A stretch of DNA of 64,000 nucleotides from Planotetraspora phitsanulokensis. Lineage in GTDB: Bacteria; Actinomycetota; Actinomycetes; Streptosporangiales; Streptosporangiaceae. The position numbers and the translations under genes were made by a program. Below are positions 25,285-33,947 of the stretch, piece by piece (positions within the stretch are counted from its first letter, which is position 1; the number at the start of each line of letters is the position of its first letter). Under the pieces are notes generated by a model. The model was not told where the DNA came from, ran no database searches, and saw only the letters and a list, made by a program, of their open reading frames with translations. The stretch covers positions 1 to 64,000 of the forward strand of contig NZ_BOOP01000043.1 of assembly GCF_016863295.1 (NCBI RefSeq), given 5' to 3'.

Positions 25285-25297
25285 GCAACAGCGTTGC
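25285..25297. promoter_or_regulatory. Candidate ROK operator (GCAAC-N3-GTTGC)
   Basis: A perfect 5-bp dyad with a 3-bp centre lying in an A/T-richer stretch 17 bp upstream of the ROK start and 91 bp upstream of the MFS start. The position suits autoregulation and control of the divergent transporter. Binding is inferred only. Confidence 0.45.
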
Positions 25298-25387
25298 TAT
25301 TCTAGGTACCGCACTGACCTCGAGCTTCTCGGCCGCCTTTCTCCGACACAAGGCCGGCAGTGCTTTCCTCGATCACGAAGGTTTCGC

Positions 25388-26629
25388 ATGAGCCCCCTCA
25401 CCCCGGCGCAGCGCTGGTCTGCGCTCCTCGCGCTCGCCCTCGGCGGCTTCGCCATCGGCCTGACGGAGTTCGTCGCCATGGGCCTGCTGCCGGACATCGC
25501 GGGGAGCCTGCTGCCCACGGTTTACGCGCGGTCCACGTCCGAGGCCGTGGCACAGGCCGGCTGGATGATCAGCGTGTACGCGCTCGGCGTCGTCGTCGGC
25601 GCCCCGCTGTTCGCGGCCTTCACCGCCCGGCTCCCGCGCAAGAAGATCCTGCTCGGGCTCCTGGTCGTCTTCATCGTGGGCACCGCGGCCTCGGCGGCCG
25701 CCCCCACATTCGGGCTCGTCCTGGTCGCCCGGTTCGTGGCCGCGCTGCCGCACGGCGCCTACTTCGGCGCCGCGGGGCTGGTCGCCGCCTCGATCATGGG
25801 CCCGGGCAGCCACGGCAAGGGCTTCGCCGTCTCGCTGGGCGGCCTGACCGTTGCCAACGTCATCGGCGTGCCGGTGATCACGCATATCGGTCAGTCGGCC
25901 GGGTGGCGGATCGCCTACCTCATCATCGCGGTCATCTTCGCCCTGACGCTGTTCGCCGTGCTGGCGACCGTGCCGGCGATCGCCGCCCACCCGAACGGAT
26001 CGGCCCGCAGCGAACTGCGCGCCTTCCGCGCGCCGCAGGTGTGGCTCGTCGCGGGCATCGCGTCGATCGGCTTCGGCGGCTTCTTCGCGATCGACAGCTA
26101 CATCGCCCCGGTGACCACCCATGTCGCGGGACTGCCGGCCTCGACGGTCCCCTGGGTCCTCGTCGCGGTCGGCCTCGGAATGACCATCGGCAACGCCGCG
26201 GGCGGGTGGGCGTCGGACCGCGACCTGCGCCGGGCCATGCTCAGCGGGTTCCCCGTCTTCATCGCCTCGATGGTCGTCTTCGCGCTCGTCTCCCGCTGGA
26301 CGGCCGGGCTGTACCTCGGAGCCTTCCTGGTGGGAGCCGCGAGCCTGTTCCTCGGCCCGGCGTTGCAGTCCCGCCTGATCCAGGTGGCCCCCGGCGCGCA
26401 GATGATGGGCGCGGCCGTCAACCAGTCCGCGATGAACATCGCGAACAGCCTCGGCGCGCTGCTGGGCGGTGTGGTGATCGCGGGAGGGCTCGGCTACGTC
26501 GCCCCCACCTGGGTCGGAGTCGGTCTCGGCCTCTTGGGGTTCGTGCTCGCGGGCGTCAGCTACGCGCTGGAGTCGCCCCGGAGGCGTACGGCGGACACGC
26601 CGCTCCCGGAGCCTGCAGAGGCACGGTGA
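25388..26629 (+). CDS. MFS transporter, AraJ/DHA1-like
   Basis: 413 residues with about 12 membrane helices. N-terminal ALGGFAIGLTEFVAMGLLPD is typical for the DHA1/AraJ (sugar-efflux or drug:H+ antiporter) group. The loop motif after helix 2 (FTARLPRKKILLGLL) and the helix 4-5 region (ARFVAALPHGAYFGAAGLVA) are present. It probably exports a sugar-like or drug substrate. Divergent from, and probably controlled by, the ROK repressor. Confidence 0.92.
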   Translation: MSPLTPAQRWSALLALALGGFAIGLTEFVAMGLLPDIAGSLLPTVYARSTSEAVAQAGWMISVYALGVVVGAPLFAAFTARLPRKKILLGLLVVFIVGTAASAAAPTFGLVLVARFVAALPHGAYFGAAGLVAASIMGPGSHGKGFAVSLGGLTVANVIGVPVITHIGQSAGWRIAYLIIAVIFALTLFAVLATVPAIAAHPNGSARSELRAFRAPQVWLVAGIASIGFGGFFAIDSYIAPVTTHVAGLPASTVPWVLVAVGLGMTIGNAAGGWASDRDLRRAMLSGFPVFIASMVVFALVSRWTAGLYLGAFLVGAASLFLGPALQSRLIQVAPGAQMMGAAVNQSAMNIANSLGALLGGVVIAGGLGYVAPTWVGVGLGLLGFVLAGVSYALESPRRRTADTPLPEPAEAR

Positions 26630-26663
26630 TCCGCGGGCCGCTGCGGGGGAGCGGCGGACCCGA

Positions 26664-27599
26664 TCAGGCGGTCGAGGCCTCTCCGGCCGCACGGCGACCC
26701 ATTTCCGCCTCCACCGCCTCGACCGACTCCGTGGCCTTGTCGCGGTGGTACTCCCGCCAGGAGTAGGCGATAGCGGCGGCCCAGACGACCGCGATGCCGA
26801 TGTAGGCGGTGGCCTGTACGGACCCGGGGGCGTCGACCAGGTCGCTGCGCAGCAGCGTGCGGACGTTGGTCAGGATGATGACGCCGCCCACCGCGGATCC
26901 GAGGATGCGCGGAGGGATGTGGCGGACCAGCCAGGCCGCGATGGGCGCGGCGATCACGCCGCCGAGCAGCAGCACCGCGACCCAGGCGAAGTCGATGTTC
27001 TCCGAGCCGATGCCGACGAGGAACCCGACGCTGGCGGCGATGGCGACGAGGAACTCGCTGGCGTCGATCGACCCGATCACCTTGCGCGGGGCGAGCCGCC
27101 CGCTGGCCAGGATGGCCGGCGTGCCGACCGGGCCCCATCCGCCGCCGCCGGTGGCGTCGATGAACCCGGCGACGAGGCCGAGGGGGGCGAGGAAACGCCT
27201 GCGCAGCGGCTTGCCCAGGTTGCCGCGCGGCAGGCCGAAGGTGGTGAACCGGATGAGGACGTACAGGCCGAGTGCGAGCAGGATGATCGACATGATCGGC
27301 GCCGCCACCTCGGTGGACAGGCTGGACAGGAACGTCGCGCCGGCGAACGCGCCGGCGGCTCCCGGCACGCCGATCCTGGCGACGACCTTCCAGTCGATGT
27401 TGCCGAAACGCCAGTGTGAGACGCCTGAGGCGAGGGTGGTGCCGATCTCCGCCAGGTGGACGGTGGCCGAGGCCGCGGCCGCGTTGGTCCCGATCGCGAG
27501 CAGGAGCGTGGTCGAGGTGACTCCGTACGCCATGCCCAGGGCGCCGTCGACGAGTTGGGCGGCGAAACCCACCAGTCCGAGCAGAATGAGCGAACGCAC
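26664..27599 (-). CDS. Sulfite exporter TauE/SafE-family permease
   Basis: 311 residues from GTG 27599. About eight membrane helices, with the two half-repeats typical of the TauE/SafE family (GLVGFAAQLVDGALGMAYGV at the N-terminus, ATGGGGWGPVGTPAILASGR in the middle). The C-terminus is charged and cytoplasmic. Members export or import sulfite, sulfonates or organosulfur compounds. A dyad (CCTAC...TTCAA-TCG-TTGAAGTAGG) lies directly upstream. Substrate uncertain. Confidence 0.92.
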   Translation of the reverse strand: MRSLILLGLVGFAAQLVDGALGMAYGVTSTTLLLAIGTNAAAASATVHLAEIGTTLASGVSHWRFGNIDWKVVARIGVPGAAGAFAGATFLSSLSTEVAAPIMSIILLALGLYVLIRFTTFGLPRGNLGKPLRRRFLAPLGLVAGFIDATGGGGWGPVGTPAILASGRLAPRKVIGSIDASEFLVAIAASVGFLVGIGSENIDFAWVAVLLLGGVIAAPIAAWLVRHIPPRILGSAVGGVIILTNVRTLLRSDLVDAPGSVQATAYIGIAVVWAAAIAYSWREYHRDKATESVEAVEAEMGRRAAGEASTA

Positions 27600-27610
27600 C
27601 CCGCCCCCTT

Positions 27611-27636
27611 CCTACTATTTCAATCGTTGAAGTAGG
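27611..27636. promoter_or_regulatory. Dyad upstream of TauE/SafE gene
   Basis: TTCAA-TCG-TTGAA forms a perfect core dyad. Outer arms CCTAC and GTAGG extend it with a small bulge on the left. It is 12 bp upstream of the GTG start, in an A/T-rich stretch, a typical repressor position. No regulator gene adjoins it. Confidence 0.5.
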
Positions 27637-27858
27637 AATTATCGTGAATTGCACACTTCGTATCCGTCAAGTCACGGTTCGGATTTTTCGGAAAAGGCCT
27701 GGTCGGGCCGTATGCGCCGTTGAGGGCTCACCGTTCCCCGTGGAGGCGGCCTCACACACGGGCGGGTTCGCCGGCGCTCACACGGTTCTTTCCGGCGCCC
27801 GTTCCGCCGAGCATGTCCATGGTGGGACCTGAGCGGAGCCGGTCGCTGCGCTCGTTCG

Positions 27859-28577
27859 TCACCCGGCCTGTAAATCGATCTCGATGCGACACATTCCAAG
27901 GGGCCCATCGGAAGTCGCCTCGCGGGCCGCCCGGCCGTCCACCTTGATACGGCACGTCAAGCTGTCAGCGGCGTTCGGGTCCCGCAGCGCCCACAGCGAC
28001 AGAGCAGAGATGTGACCGGACACCTGGACGGTCCTGCGATAGGGAAGCGGCACGCTGGCCTTCTCCTTCATGTCCAAGCCCACGGACTGCACGATGACCC
28101 CCGCCCGGGACGCGCCGTGCTCACCCTCCACCTCGAACGTCACAGTGTGAGCGCCGGCCACGGCCTTGGCCGGGTCGGCCCGGTAGAAGGACTTACCGGT
28201 GCCTGGGCCAGGACAACGGAGACCCACACCCAGTAGATGATCCACAACACGGTGAAGACCCAGCCGAGAACGGTCCCGGCCAGGGCCATTCCACGCCCGC
28301 CGGTGTGATCGCGGCGGATCTGCCCAAGGGCGACGAGGCCGAGCACCGCCGCAAGGATGCTGGTGACCCCGCAGGTGATGAACCCGGTCAGTCCGAGGAT
28401 GAGGGTGGTGATCGCCAGCCCGTTGGTCCGGCGGTGAGGAATCGCCGGGTGGTGGACGTAGGGCTGGCCGTACGGGGTGTACATGTGCTGTCCGGGCCAG
28501 TACAGATACACGTACCCCGGCGCGTCTGGCTGTACTTCGGGCTGGTCGGGCCGCTCGGTCACGACGGAACGTTCCAT
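27859..28577 (-). pseudogene. DUF4190 / MmpS-like membrane protein, frameshifted
   Basis: The N-terminal part, from ATG 28577, carries a proline/tyrosine-rich head (PGYVYLYWPGQHMYTPYGQP) and a DUF4190 two-helix domain (NGLAITTLILGLTGFITCGV through WIIYWVWVSVVLAQA). The C-terminal part (GTGKSFYR, HTVTFEVEGEHGASRAGVIV, then SLTCRIKVDGR) is in another frame and resembles the MmpS-like lid domain that normally follows. The frames meet at about 28195-28215, so one indel separates them. It is either a pseudogene or a sequencing error; a corrected protein would be about 239 residues. Confidence 0.75.
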
Positions 28578-28801
28578 TCACGGATTGCTGTGAAGCAGGC
28601 GTATCGAGGGAGGCGCATCTCTACCCGGGAAGGTTGAGCACGGCCTCATCATGGACGAACAGTCCATGCCAATGGATCATCCCGCCGGTAAGGACGCCCA
28701 GAGTTCACCCGTAGTTCGAGCAACATCGTTTCGAACCGGCCCCAGGGCGGTTTCGAGACGCGCGTCACATTCGCCCATGTCCGCATGACGAGGAGTACCT
28801 G

Positions 28802-28822
28802 GCCGGGACCGCCCGTCCCGGC
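28802..28822. terminator. Hairpin downstream of PHB depolymerase
   Basis: GCCGGGAC and GTCCCGGC form a perfect 8-bp stem with a 5-nt loop. It lies 25 bp left of the next hairpin, so the two may act as a double terminator for the leftward esterase gene. Confidence 0.5.
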
Positions 28823-28846
28823 TCGCCTGATCGGCGGCACACGCCC

Positions 28847-28870
28847 CGGGCACCTCTCGCTGGGTGCCCG
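28847..28870 (-). terminator. Terminator of PHB depolymerase gene
   Basis: CGGGCACC and GGTGCCCG form a perfect 8-bp stem with an 8-nt loop, 21 bp beyond the leftward stop codon. Confidence 0.6.
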
Positions 28871-28890
28871 AGGGCGTCGGTTCAGCGCAC

Positions 28891-30138
28891 CTAGCACTCG
28901 CCGTCGGCGAGGACCCAGTAGTTGGGGCTGGTCTGCTTGAGGGCGTGGGTCGTGAAGGTGTTCCACAGGCCCATGGCGTCGTTGGAGCCGTTGGCGAAGG
29001 TGTAGCCGCCGGACTGGTGGGCGCGGCCGGCGGTGGTGTGGGCGTAGTTGCTGGCCCGGACGCAGACGACGGGCCCGGTCGGCGTCGGAGTCGGCGTGGG
29101 CGTGGGGGTGGGGGTGACCGTCGGGGTCGGCGTGGGGGTGGGCGGGGTCCCGCCGTCGAGGCCGAAGAAACGGGCGTCGTAGTAGGCCGAGCAGATGGTG
29201 TCGAGGAAGTACGCCGCTGCGGTGCCGCACTGGTCGGGGGCGCCGCCCGGGTCGACCGGGAGGCCGTGGCCCATCCCGGCGATCTCGTACAGGCGGACGT
29301 CGTCGTTCCCGTACACCTTCAGCGAGGTGCCGCCGGGCAGTGACTGCGTCGAGGTGGCGGTCTGGGACACGCCGCGCACGTTCGTCCACTGGTCGCGCAA
29401 CTGCGTGCCGTTGGCCGGGGTGACCGTGTAGTCGGCCTGTCCCTGCCAGACGGCCACGCGCGGGTACGGCCCGGAGTAGCCGGAGTACGCCCCCCGGACC
29501 AGGTCGCCCCACTGCTGCGGGGTCTTGGCGGTGGCGTTGTACTGGCATCCGGACGCCTGGAGCAGACTGGCGGCGCAGCGGTAGGCGAGCCCGGCACCGA
29601 TCGAGCCGCCGGCGAAGACGTCCGGATAGGTGGCCAGCATGACCGCGGTCATCGCCCCTCCCGCCGACAGGCCGCTGACGAAGATCCGCGAGGGGTCGCT
29701 TCCGTACTCGGCGACCGCGTGGGCGACCATGGAACGGATGGAGGCGGCCTCGCCCTGGCCGCGGGCGGTGTCGCCGGTCTCGAACCAGTTGAAGCAGCTC
29801 GACGAGTTGTTGGCGCTGCTCGTCTGCGGCACCACGAGGGCGAAGCCCCACTGGTCAGCGTACTTGCGCCAGCCCGAGTTGGCGAAGTAGCCGGCGGCGT
29901 TCTGGGTGCACCCGTGCAGGAGCACCACGAGCGGGCGGCCGTTGGCCAGGCCGTCGGGGCGGTAGCCGTACATTGTGAGGTTGCCCGGGTTGCTGCCGAA
30001 GGAGGTGACCTGAACCAGCGACGCCGCCCGTGCGGGGCTCGCGTTCAGGGCCGTGACGAGCAGGCCGGACAGTGCGAGGAGGACGGCGAGGAGGGTGAGG
30101 ACCGCTCGTGACGGTCGGGCTGGGAGGGGTGTGACCAT
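28891..30138 (-). CDS. Secreted PHB depolymerase-family esterase (CE1-like)
   Basis: 415 residues from ATG 30138 with GGAG upstream. A signal peptide (about residues 1-38, ending SPARA) precedes the catalytic domain: VVLLHGCTQNAAGYFANSGW, nucleophile S158 in VSGLSAGGAMTAV, Asp in WQGQADYTV and His in MGHGLPVDPGG. A Pro-Thr linker of (PT)n repeats follows (about 335-360). A C-terminal domain of about 60 residues has two cysteines (CVRASNYAHTTAGRAHQSGG to LADGEC). This is the type 1 short-chain PHA depolymerase or feruloyl/acetyl-xylan esterase architecture; polyester or plant ester substrates are both possible. Confidence 0.9.
   Translation of the reverse strand: MVTPLPARPSRAVLTLLAVLLALSGLLVTALNASPARAASLVQVTSFGSNPGNLTMYGYRPDGLANGRPLVVLLHGCTQNAAGYFANSGWRKYADQWGFALVVPQTSSANNSSSCFNWFETGDTARGQGEAASIRSMVAHAVAEYGSDPSRIFVSGLSAGGAMTAVMLATYPDVFAGGSIGAGLAYRCAASLLQASGCQYNATAKTPQQWGDLVRGAYSGYSGPYPRVAVWQGQADYTVTPANGTQLRDQWTNVRGVSQTATSTQSLPGGTSLKVYGNDDVRLYEIAGMGHGLPVDPGGAPDQCGTAAAYFLDTICSAYYDARFFGLDGGTPPTPTPTPTVTPTPTPTPTPTPTGPVVCVRASNYAHTTAGRAHQSGGYTFANGSNDAMGLWNTFTTHALKQTSPNYWVLADGEC
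29086..29150 (-). repeat. Pro-Thr linker repeat in the esterase gene
   Basis: A run of six-base GGCGTC/GGGGTG-type units encodes alternating Pro and Thr between the catalytic and C-terminal domains. Such linkers vary in length between strains through replication slippage, but the frame is kept by the 6-bp unit. Confidence 0.75.
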
Positions 30139-30396
30139 GGGGGGCTCCTTGTGACCTGGATCACTGGTCCTTTCCGCGCACGGTAGAGCTCTGGACACGG
30201 TTCCGACATGTTCGTGAAACACACTTTTCGCTTCGATGTCATGGTTCTGGTGATGTGTCCGACTCGCCGTTAATGGCCCAACATGACGCTTTCGTGAACT
30301 CCGCATGGGGGTGGCCACGGAAGAGGGCGGGTACGCGCTCCAACACTGCGAGCCGGTCGCGTCCATCGTCCGGGACCGGCGACGACGAAGGTTTCC

Positions 30397-31284
30397 ATGA
30401 TCAGTACAGTGCTCATCGGTCTCGCGGCGGCCTGTCTGCTCGGGCTGGGCTTCGTGGCGCAGCAGCACGCCGCCTACACCGAGCCGCTCGGTGAGATGTT
30501 GCGGCTGCACCTGCTCCTGGACCTCGTCCGCAAGCCGCTGTGGTTGTGCGGGGTCGCCGCGATGGTGGGCGGCCAGATCCTCGGCGCGCTGGTCCTGCAG
30601 CGGGCCGACATCGCGCGGGTGGAGCCGCTCCTGGCGACCAACCTCATCTTCGCGCTCGGCGCCGCGGCCGTCGTCTACAAGGAGCGCCTGGGCTGGGTGG
30701 AGTGGCTGGGTGCGGTGCTGGTCAGCGGCGGGGTCGCCGTCTTCCTGGTCTTCGGGCAACCGCACGGCGGCGAAGCCCCCGGGCCCGGATCCCCGGTCTG
30801 GCTGTCCGTCCTCGGCGTCCTGATGGCGGCGGCGGCGCTGGTCATGATCGCGCTCCGGCTCGACCTGCAGACCAAGGCGATGTTGCTGGCCGCGTCGGCC
30901 GGGATGTTGTACGGCCTCCAGGACGCCCTCACCCGGGATTCGCTGCTCACGCTCGCGCAGGGGTCGCACGCGCTGGCGGCGACGTGGCAGCCGTACATGG
31001 TCGCGGTGGTCGCCGTGATCGGCATCCTGCTCAACCAGAGCGCGTTCGACGCCGCGCCGCTGCGGATCTCCCTGCCGGCGACGACCGCCGCCGAACCGAT
31101 CATCGGGATCGTGCTCGGAGTCGCGATCTTCAGTGAGCACCTCCGCGTCGATGCGGGGGCGCTGGCGGGGGAGGTCCTCGGTCTGATCGCCCTCGTCGTG
31201 GGCATCGTCATCCTCGGCCGATCGCCGTTCCTCGCCAAGTCGGACCGCAACCGGGAGCAGAGTCCCGATCCCGAGCGCCGGTGA
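30397..31284 (+). CDS. EamA/DMT-family membrane transporter
   Basis: 295 residues with about nine to ten hydrophobic helices and no large soluble domain. The start is LIGLAAACLLGLGFVAQQHA, the half-repeat junction is near residue 140, and the C-terminus is charged and cytoplasmic. The pattern (ILGALVLQRADIARVEPLLA, TTAAEPIIGIVLGVAIFSEH) is that of actinobacterial DMT-family permeases. Substrate unknown. Single gene, convergent with the catalase gene. Confidence 0.85.
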   Translation: MISTVLIGLAAACLLGLGFVAQQHAAYTEPLGEMLRLHLLLDLVRKPLWLCGVAAMVGGQILGALVLQRADIARVEPLLATNLIFALGAAAVVYKERLGWVEWLGAVLVSGGVAVFLVFGQPHGGEAPGPGSPVWLSVLGVLMAAAALVMIALRLDLQTKAMLLAASAGMLYGLQDALTRDSLLTLAQGSHALAATWQPYMVAVVAVIGILLNQSAFDAAPLRISLPATTAAEPIIGIVLGVAIFSEHLRVDAGALAGEVLGLIALVVGIVILGRSPFLAKSDRNREQSPDPERR

Positions 31285-31304
31285 GCCCGGTCGCCGGTCC
31301 GGGG

Positions 31305-33347
31305 TCAGGCGGCGACCGCGTCCACGTCCCTGTCGAAGACGCGATGATCGGCGATCACGCCTGCGAACGCCGCCGCGAACTCGTCGCCCGACGTCTCCGG
31401 CCCGACGACGCCCTGGCGCCCGGGCAGGGCGGCGGCCTCCAGCAGGGCCTGGCCGTCGGGCAGCGCGGCGATCGCCTTGCCGTGCTTGAACGCCTCGCGG
31501 ACGAAGTGCACCGCGTGGCCGTTCTCCGCCAGTTCCCCGCCGTCGGCGAGCAGGACGGCGTCGTACAGCACGGAGGACACCGCGCTGAGCTGCCTGTCCA
31601 CGGGGAGGGGGCCGACCCGTCCCTCATGGGACGCGACGATCTCGCAGACGGCCCCCTTCTCCTCCAGCGCCGCCCTGAGCTCCCCGGCCCGGTCCAGGTC
31701 GGCGGCGTCGGCCACCAGGAAGGCGATCTTCCTGGTCGCGATCGAGTCCCGGGGGGAGTTGGCCTGGCTGAGCGCCGGGGAGGTCCTGCCGTGGTTGGGC
31801 GTGGTGGCGGCGGGGGCCGGCACGCCCAGCCCCGCGGCGACCTGCCCGGCCAGGCCGGCGTCGACGTTGGCCAGCCGCTGGACGACCTGCTCCTTGATGT
31901 ACCGGCGCTCCACGTGCCCGAGTTCGAACAGGAACGCCTCGACGATGTGCCGTTTCTCCCAGCTCGACATGCTGTTCCAGAAGAGGGTCGCCTGGCTGTA
32001 GTGATCCTCGAAGCTGGGGCTTCGCTTGCGGATCTTGTTGCCGTCGACGCGTTCCTGGTAGTGCCGGTAGACGCCCTCCATGTCGCCGCTCAGCACTCCG
32101 GACATCGGGCAGCCGCCGCTGATGGAGTTGGGCGCGTAGCTGGTCCTGCTCCGGTGGATGATCTGCTGGTTGTAGCCGTCGCGCTGATCGTTGTTCACGG
32201 GGGCGATCGGCCGGTTGACCGGGATCTGCGCGAAGTTCGGCCCGCCCAGGCGGATGAGCTGGGTGTCCAGATAGGAGAAGTTCCTGGCCTGCAGCAGCGG
32301 GTCGTTGGTGAAGTCGATCCCCGGCACGACGTTGGCGGTGTGGAAGGCCACCTGCTCGGTCTCGGCGAAGAAGTTGTCCGGATTCCGGTCGAGGACCATC
32401 CGGCCGATCACGCGGACCGGGACGATCTCCTCAGGAATGATCTTCGTGGCGTCGAGCAGGTCGAAGTCGAAGCTGTGCTCGTCCTCCTCGGGCACGAGCT
32501 GCAGGCCGAGCTCCCATTCGGGGAACGCGCCGCGCTCGATGGCCTCCCAGAGGTCCCGCCGGTTGAAGTCGGGGTCGTTGCCCTGGATGCGCAGCACCTC
32601 GTCCCAGACGAGGGAGTGGGTGCCGAGGACGGGACGCCAGTGGAACTTGACGAACGTGCCCCGCCCTTCCGCGTTGACCAGGCGGAACGTGTGCACGCCG
32701 AACCCCTGCATCATGCGGAAGCTGCGCGGGATCGCCCGGTCGGACATCAGCCACATGACCATGTGCATGATCTCCGGTTGGAGTTGCACGAAGTCCCAGA
32801 ACGTGTCGTGGGCCGACTGGGCCTGTGGGATCTCGTTGTGCGGCTCGGGCTTGACCGCGTGGACGAAGTCGGGGAACTTGACGCCGTCCTGGATGAAGAA
32901 GACCGGCATGTTGTTGCCGACCAGGTCGTAGTTCCCCTGGCGGGTGTAGAACTTCGTGGCGAACCCGCGTACGTCGCGGACGGTGTCGGCCGAGCCGCGC
33001 GACCCGGCCACCGTGGAGAAGCGCACGAAGACCGGCGTGCGCGCCGACGTGTCGCACAGGAAGTCGGCGACGGTGTACTCGGCCAGCGACTCGTAGAGGT
33101 GGAAGTACCCGTACGCTCCAGCGCCCCGCGCGTGGACGACGCGTTCCGGGATGCGCTCGTGGTCGAACCGGGTGATCTTCTCGCGGAAGTGGAAGTCCTC
33201 CAGCAGCGTCGGGCCGCGTTCGCCCGCCGACAGCGAGTTGTCGGTGTCGTCGACCCGCACACCCTGGTCGGTGGTGAGACGGCTGCCCTCGGAACCGACC
33301 CGGTAGCCGTCGAGTTGCCGCTGCTTGTCGTCGTTTCCGTCGGCCAC
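31305..33347 (-). CDS. katE: Large-subunit catalase (clade 2, KatE/HPII type)
   Basis: 680 residues from GTG 33347; the frame continues upstream but GGGGGA before the GTG fits a ribosome site. Catalase features: catalytic H72 in ERVVHARGAGAYGYF, N145 in LVGNNMPVFFIQDGVKFPDF, and the heme-ligand Tyr in NFSYLDTQLIRLGGPNF. After about residue 560 a DJ-1/PfpI-like flavodoxin domain follows (KIAFLVADAADLDRAGELRA), marking the large-subunit type. It converts hydrogen peroxide to water and oxygen in the cytoplasm. No dedicated regulator is adjacent. Confidence 0.95.
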   Translation of the reverse strand: MADGNDDKQRQLDGYRVGSEGSRLTTDQGVRVDDTDNSLSAGERGPTLLEDFHFREKITRFDHERIPERVVHARGAGAYGYFHLYESLAEYTVADFLCDTSARTPVFVRFSTVAGSRGSADTVRDVRGFATKFYTRQGNYDLVGNNMPVFFIQDGVKFPDFVHAVKPEPHNEIPQAQSAHDTFWDFVQLQPEIMHMVMWLMSDRAIPRSFRMMQGFGVHTFRLVNAEGRGTFVKFHWRPVLGTHSLVWDEVLRIQGNDPDFNRRDLWEAIERGAFPEWELGLQLVPEEDEHSFDFDLLDATKIIPEEIVPVRVIGRMVLDRNPDNFFAETEQVAFHTANVVPGIDFTNDPLLQARNFSYLDTQLIRLGGPNFAQIPVNRPIAPVNNDQRDGYNQQIIHRSRTSYAPNSISGGCPMSGVLSGDMEGVYRHYQERVDGNKIRKRSPSFEDHYSQATLFWNSMSSWEKRHIVEAFLFELGHVERRYIKEQVVQRLANVDAGLAGQVAAGLGVPAPAATTPNHGRTSPALSQANSPRDSIATRKIAFLVADAADLDRAGELRAALEEKGAVCEIVASHEGRVGPLPVDRQLSAVSSVLYDAVLLADGGELAENGHAVHFVREAFKHGKAIAALPDGQALLEAAALPGRQGVVGPETSGDEFAAAFAGVIADHRVFDRDVDAVAA

Positions 33348-33589
33348 GGGATCCCCCTCAGGAATCGTGCGTACGAAGGCACCCGTACCCCGCGCGGCCT
33401 CGGCACACGGCGGGGTGCGCTCCATGGCGGGGTAATTTGGGTCCTCGATCACGTCCCCGGTCCGGCATTTCCGGATGAGGTGTTCTCGCTGTCCGGAAAG
33501 GGGTCGGGATCTCCGGAGCATCATCCGCGGGCTTCAACTTCCTGCGAGGCCGGTGGCGAGTTCCGGGGCAAGGGGGGAAGGGGCCGCCA

Positions 33590-33631
33590 TTTCGTTTCTC
33601 ATGGAATCCACGATTTCCGTGAGAAACGAAA
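33590..33631. repeat. Near-perfect 17-bp palindrome over the WhiB-remnant start
   Basis: TTTCGTTTCTCATGGAA (33590-33606) and TTCCGTGAGAAACGAAA (33615-33631) are complementary over 17 bp with one mismatch that would be a G-U pair in RNA. The loop is 8 nt. It is A/T-rich against the background and contains the putative ATG (33601) of the WhiB remnant. It could be an operator, a translational hairpin or a mobile-element relic. Confidence 0.75.
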
Positions 33632-33895
33632 AGGCCGAGGCTGTAGGAGCGGTCCACCACGGCCGCTGAACAGACGCCGGACCTCTTCTTCCCGATCGGC
33701 GGCTCCACGCCCGCGGGGGACGTCGCGACTGCCAAGGCCATATGCGCCCGGTGCCCCGTCCGGCGGGACTGCCTCGACTTCGCCCTCACGACCAGGCAGA
33801 GGCATGGGATCTGGGGCGGGATGACCGAGGACGACCGGGACACCCGGGCCCGTGGTGATCTTCGTCGCCGACGTTTCGCGAGGTCCACGCCATGA
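33601..33895 (+). pseudogene. WhiB-family regulator, broken
   Basis: The frame from ATG 33601 encodes MESTISVRNEKAEAVGAVHH then GR and a TGA at 33667, where intact WhiB proteins have the first cluster cysteine (GRC/GLC). After one frame change the C-terminal part is well conserved: DLFFPIGG, ATAKAICARCPVRRDCLDFA (three cluster cysteines) and the HGIWGGMTEDDR turn, with a basic tail. WhiB proteins bind a 4Fe-4S cluster through four cysteines; here one is lost and the frame is broken. No start codon allows an intact short form. Confidence 0.75.
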
Positions 33896-33947
33896 GCGGG
33901 GTCACGGGCGGGGAATGCCCCGGCGAAGCGGGGGTAGCTGGCCCTTC

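Larger units (their letters stand above)
28582..28890. other. Intergenic region with two hairpins
   Basis: 309 bp with no supported gene (one 46-codon frame at 28650 lacks support). It contains two hairpins, described separately, that follow the PHB depolymerase gene on the leftward strand. Confidence 0.4.

Noticed and set aside
33601-33895. TGA in the WhiB frame as a selenocysteine codon replacing cysteine
   Set aside because: The downstream conserved part is in another frame, so recoding alone would not restore the protein, and no SECIS-like element or selenocysteine genes are seen.
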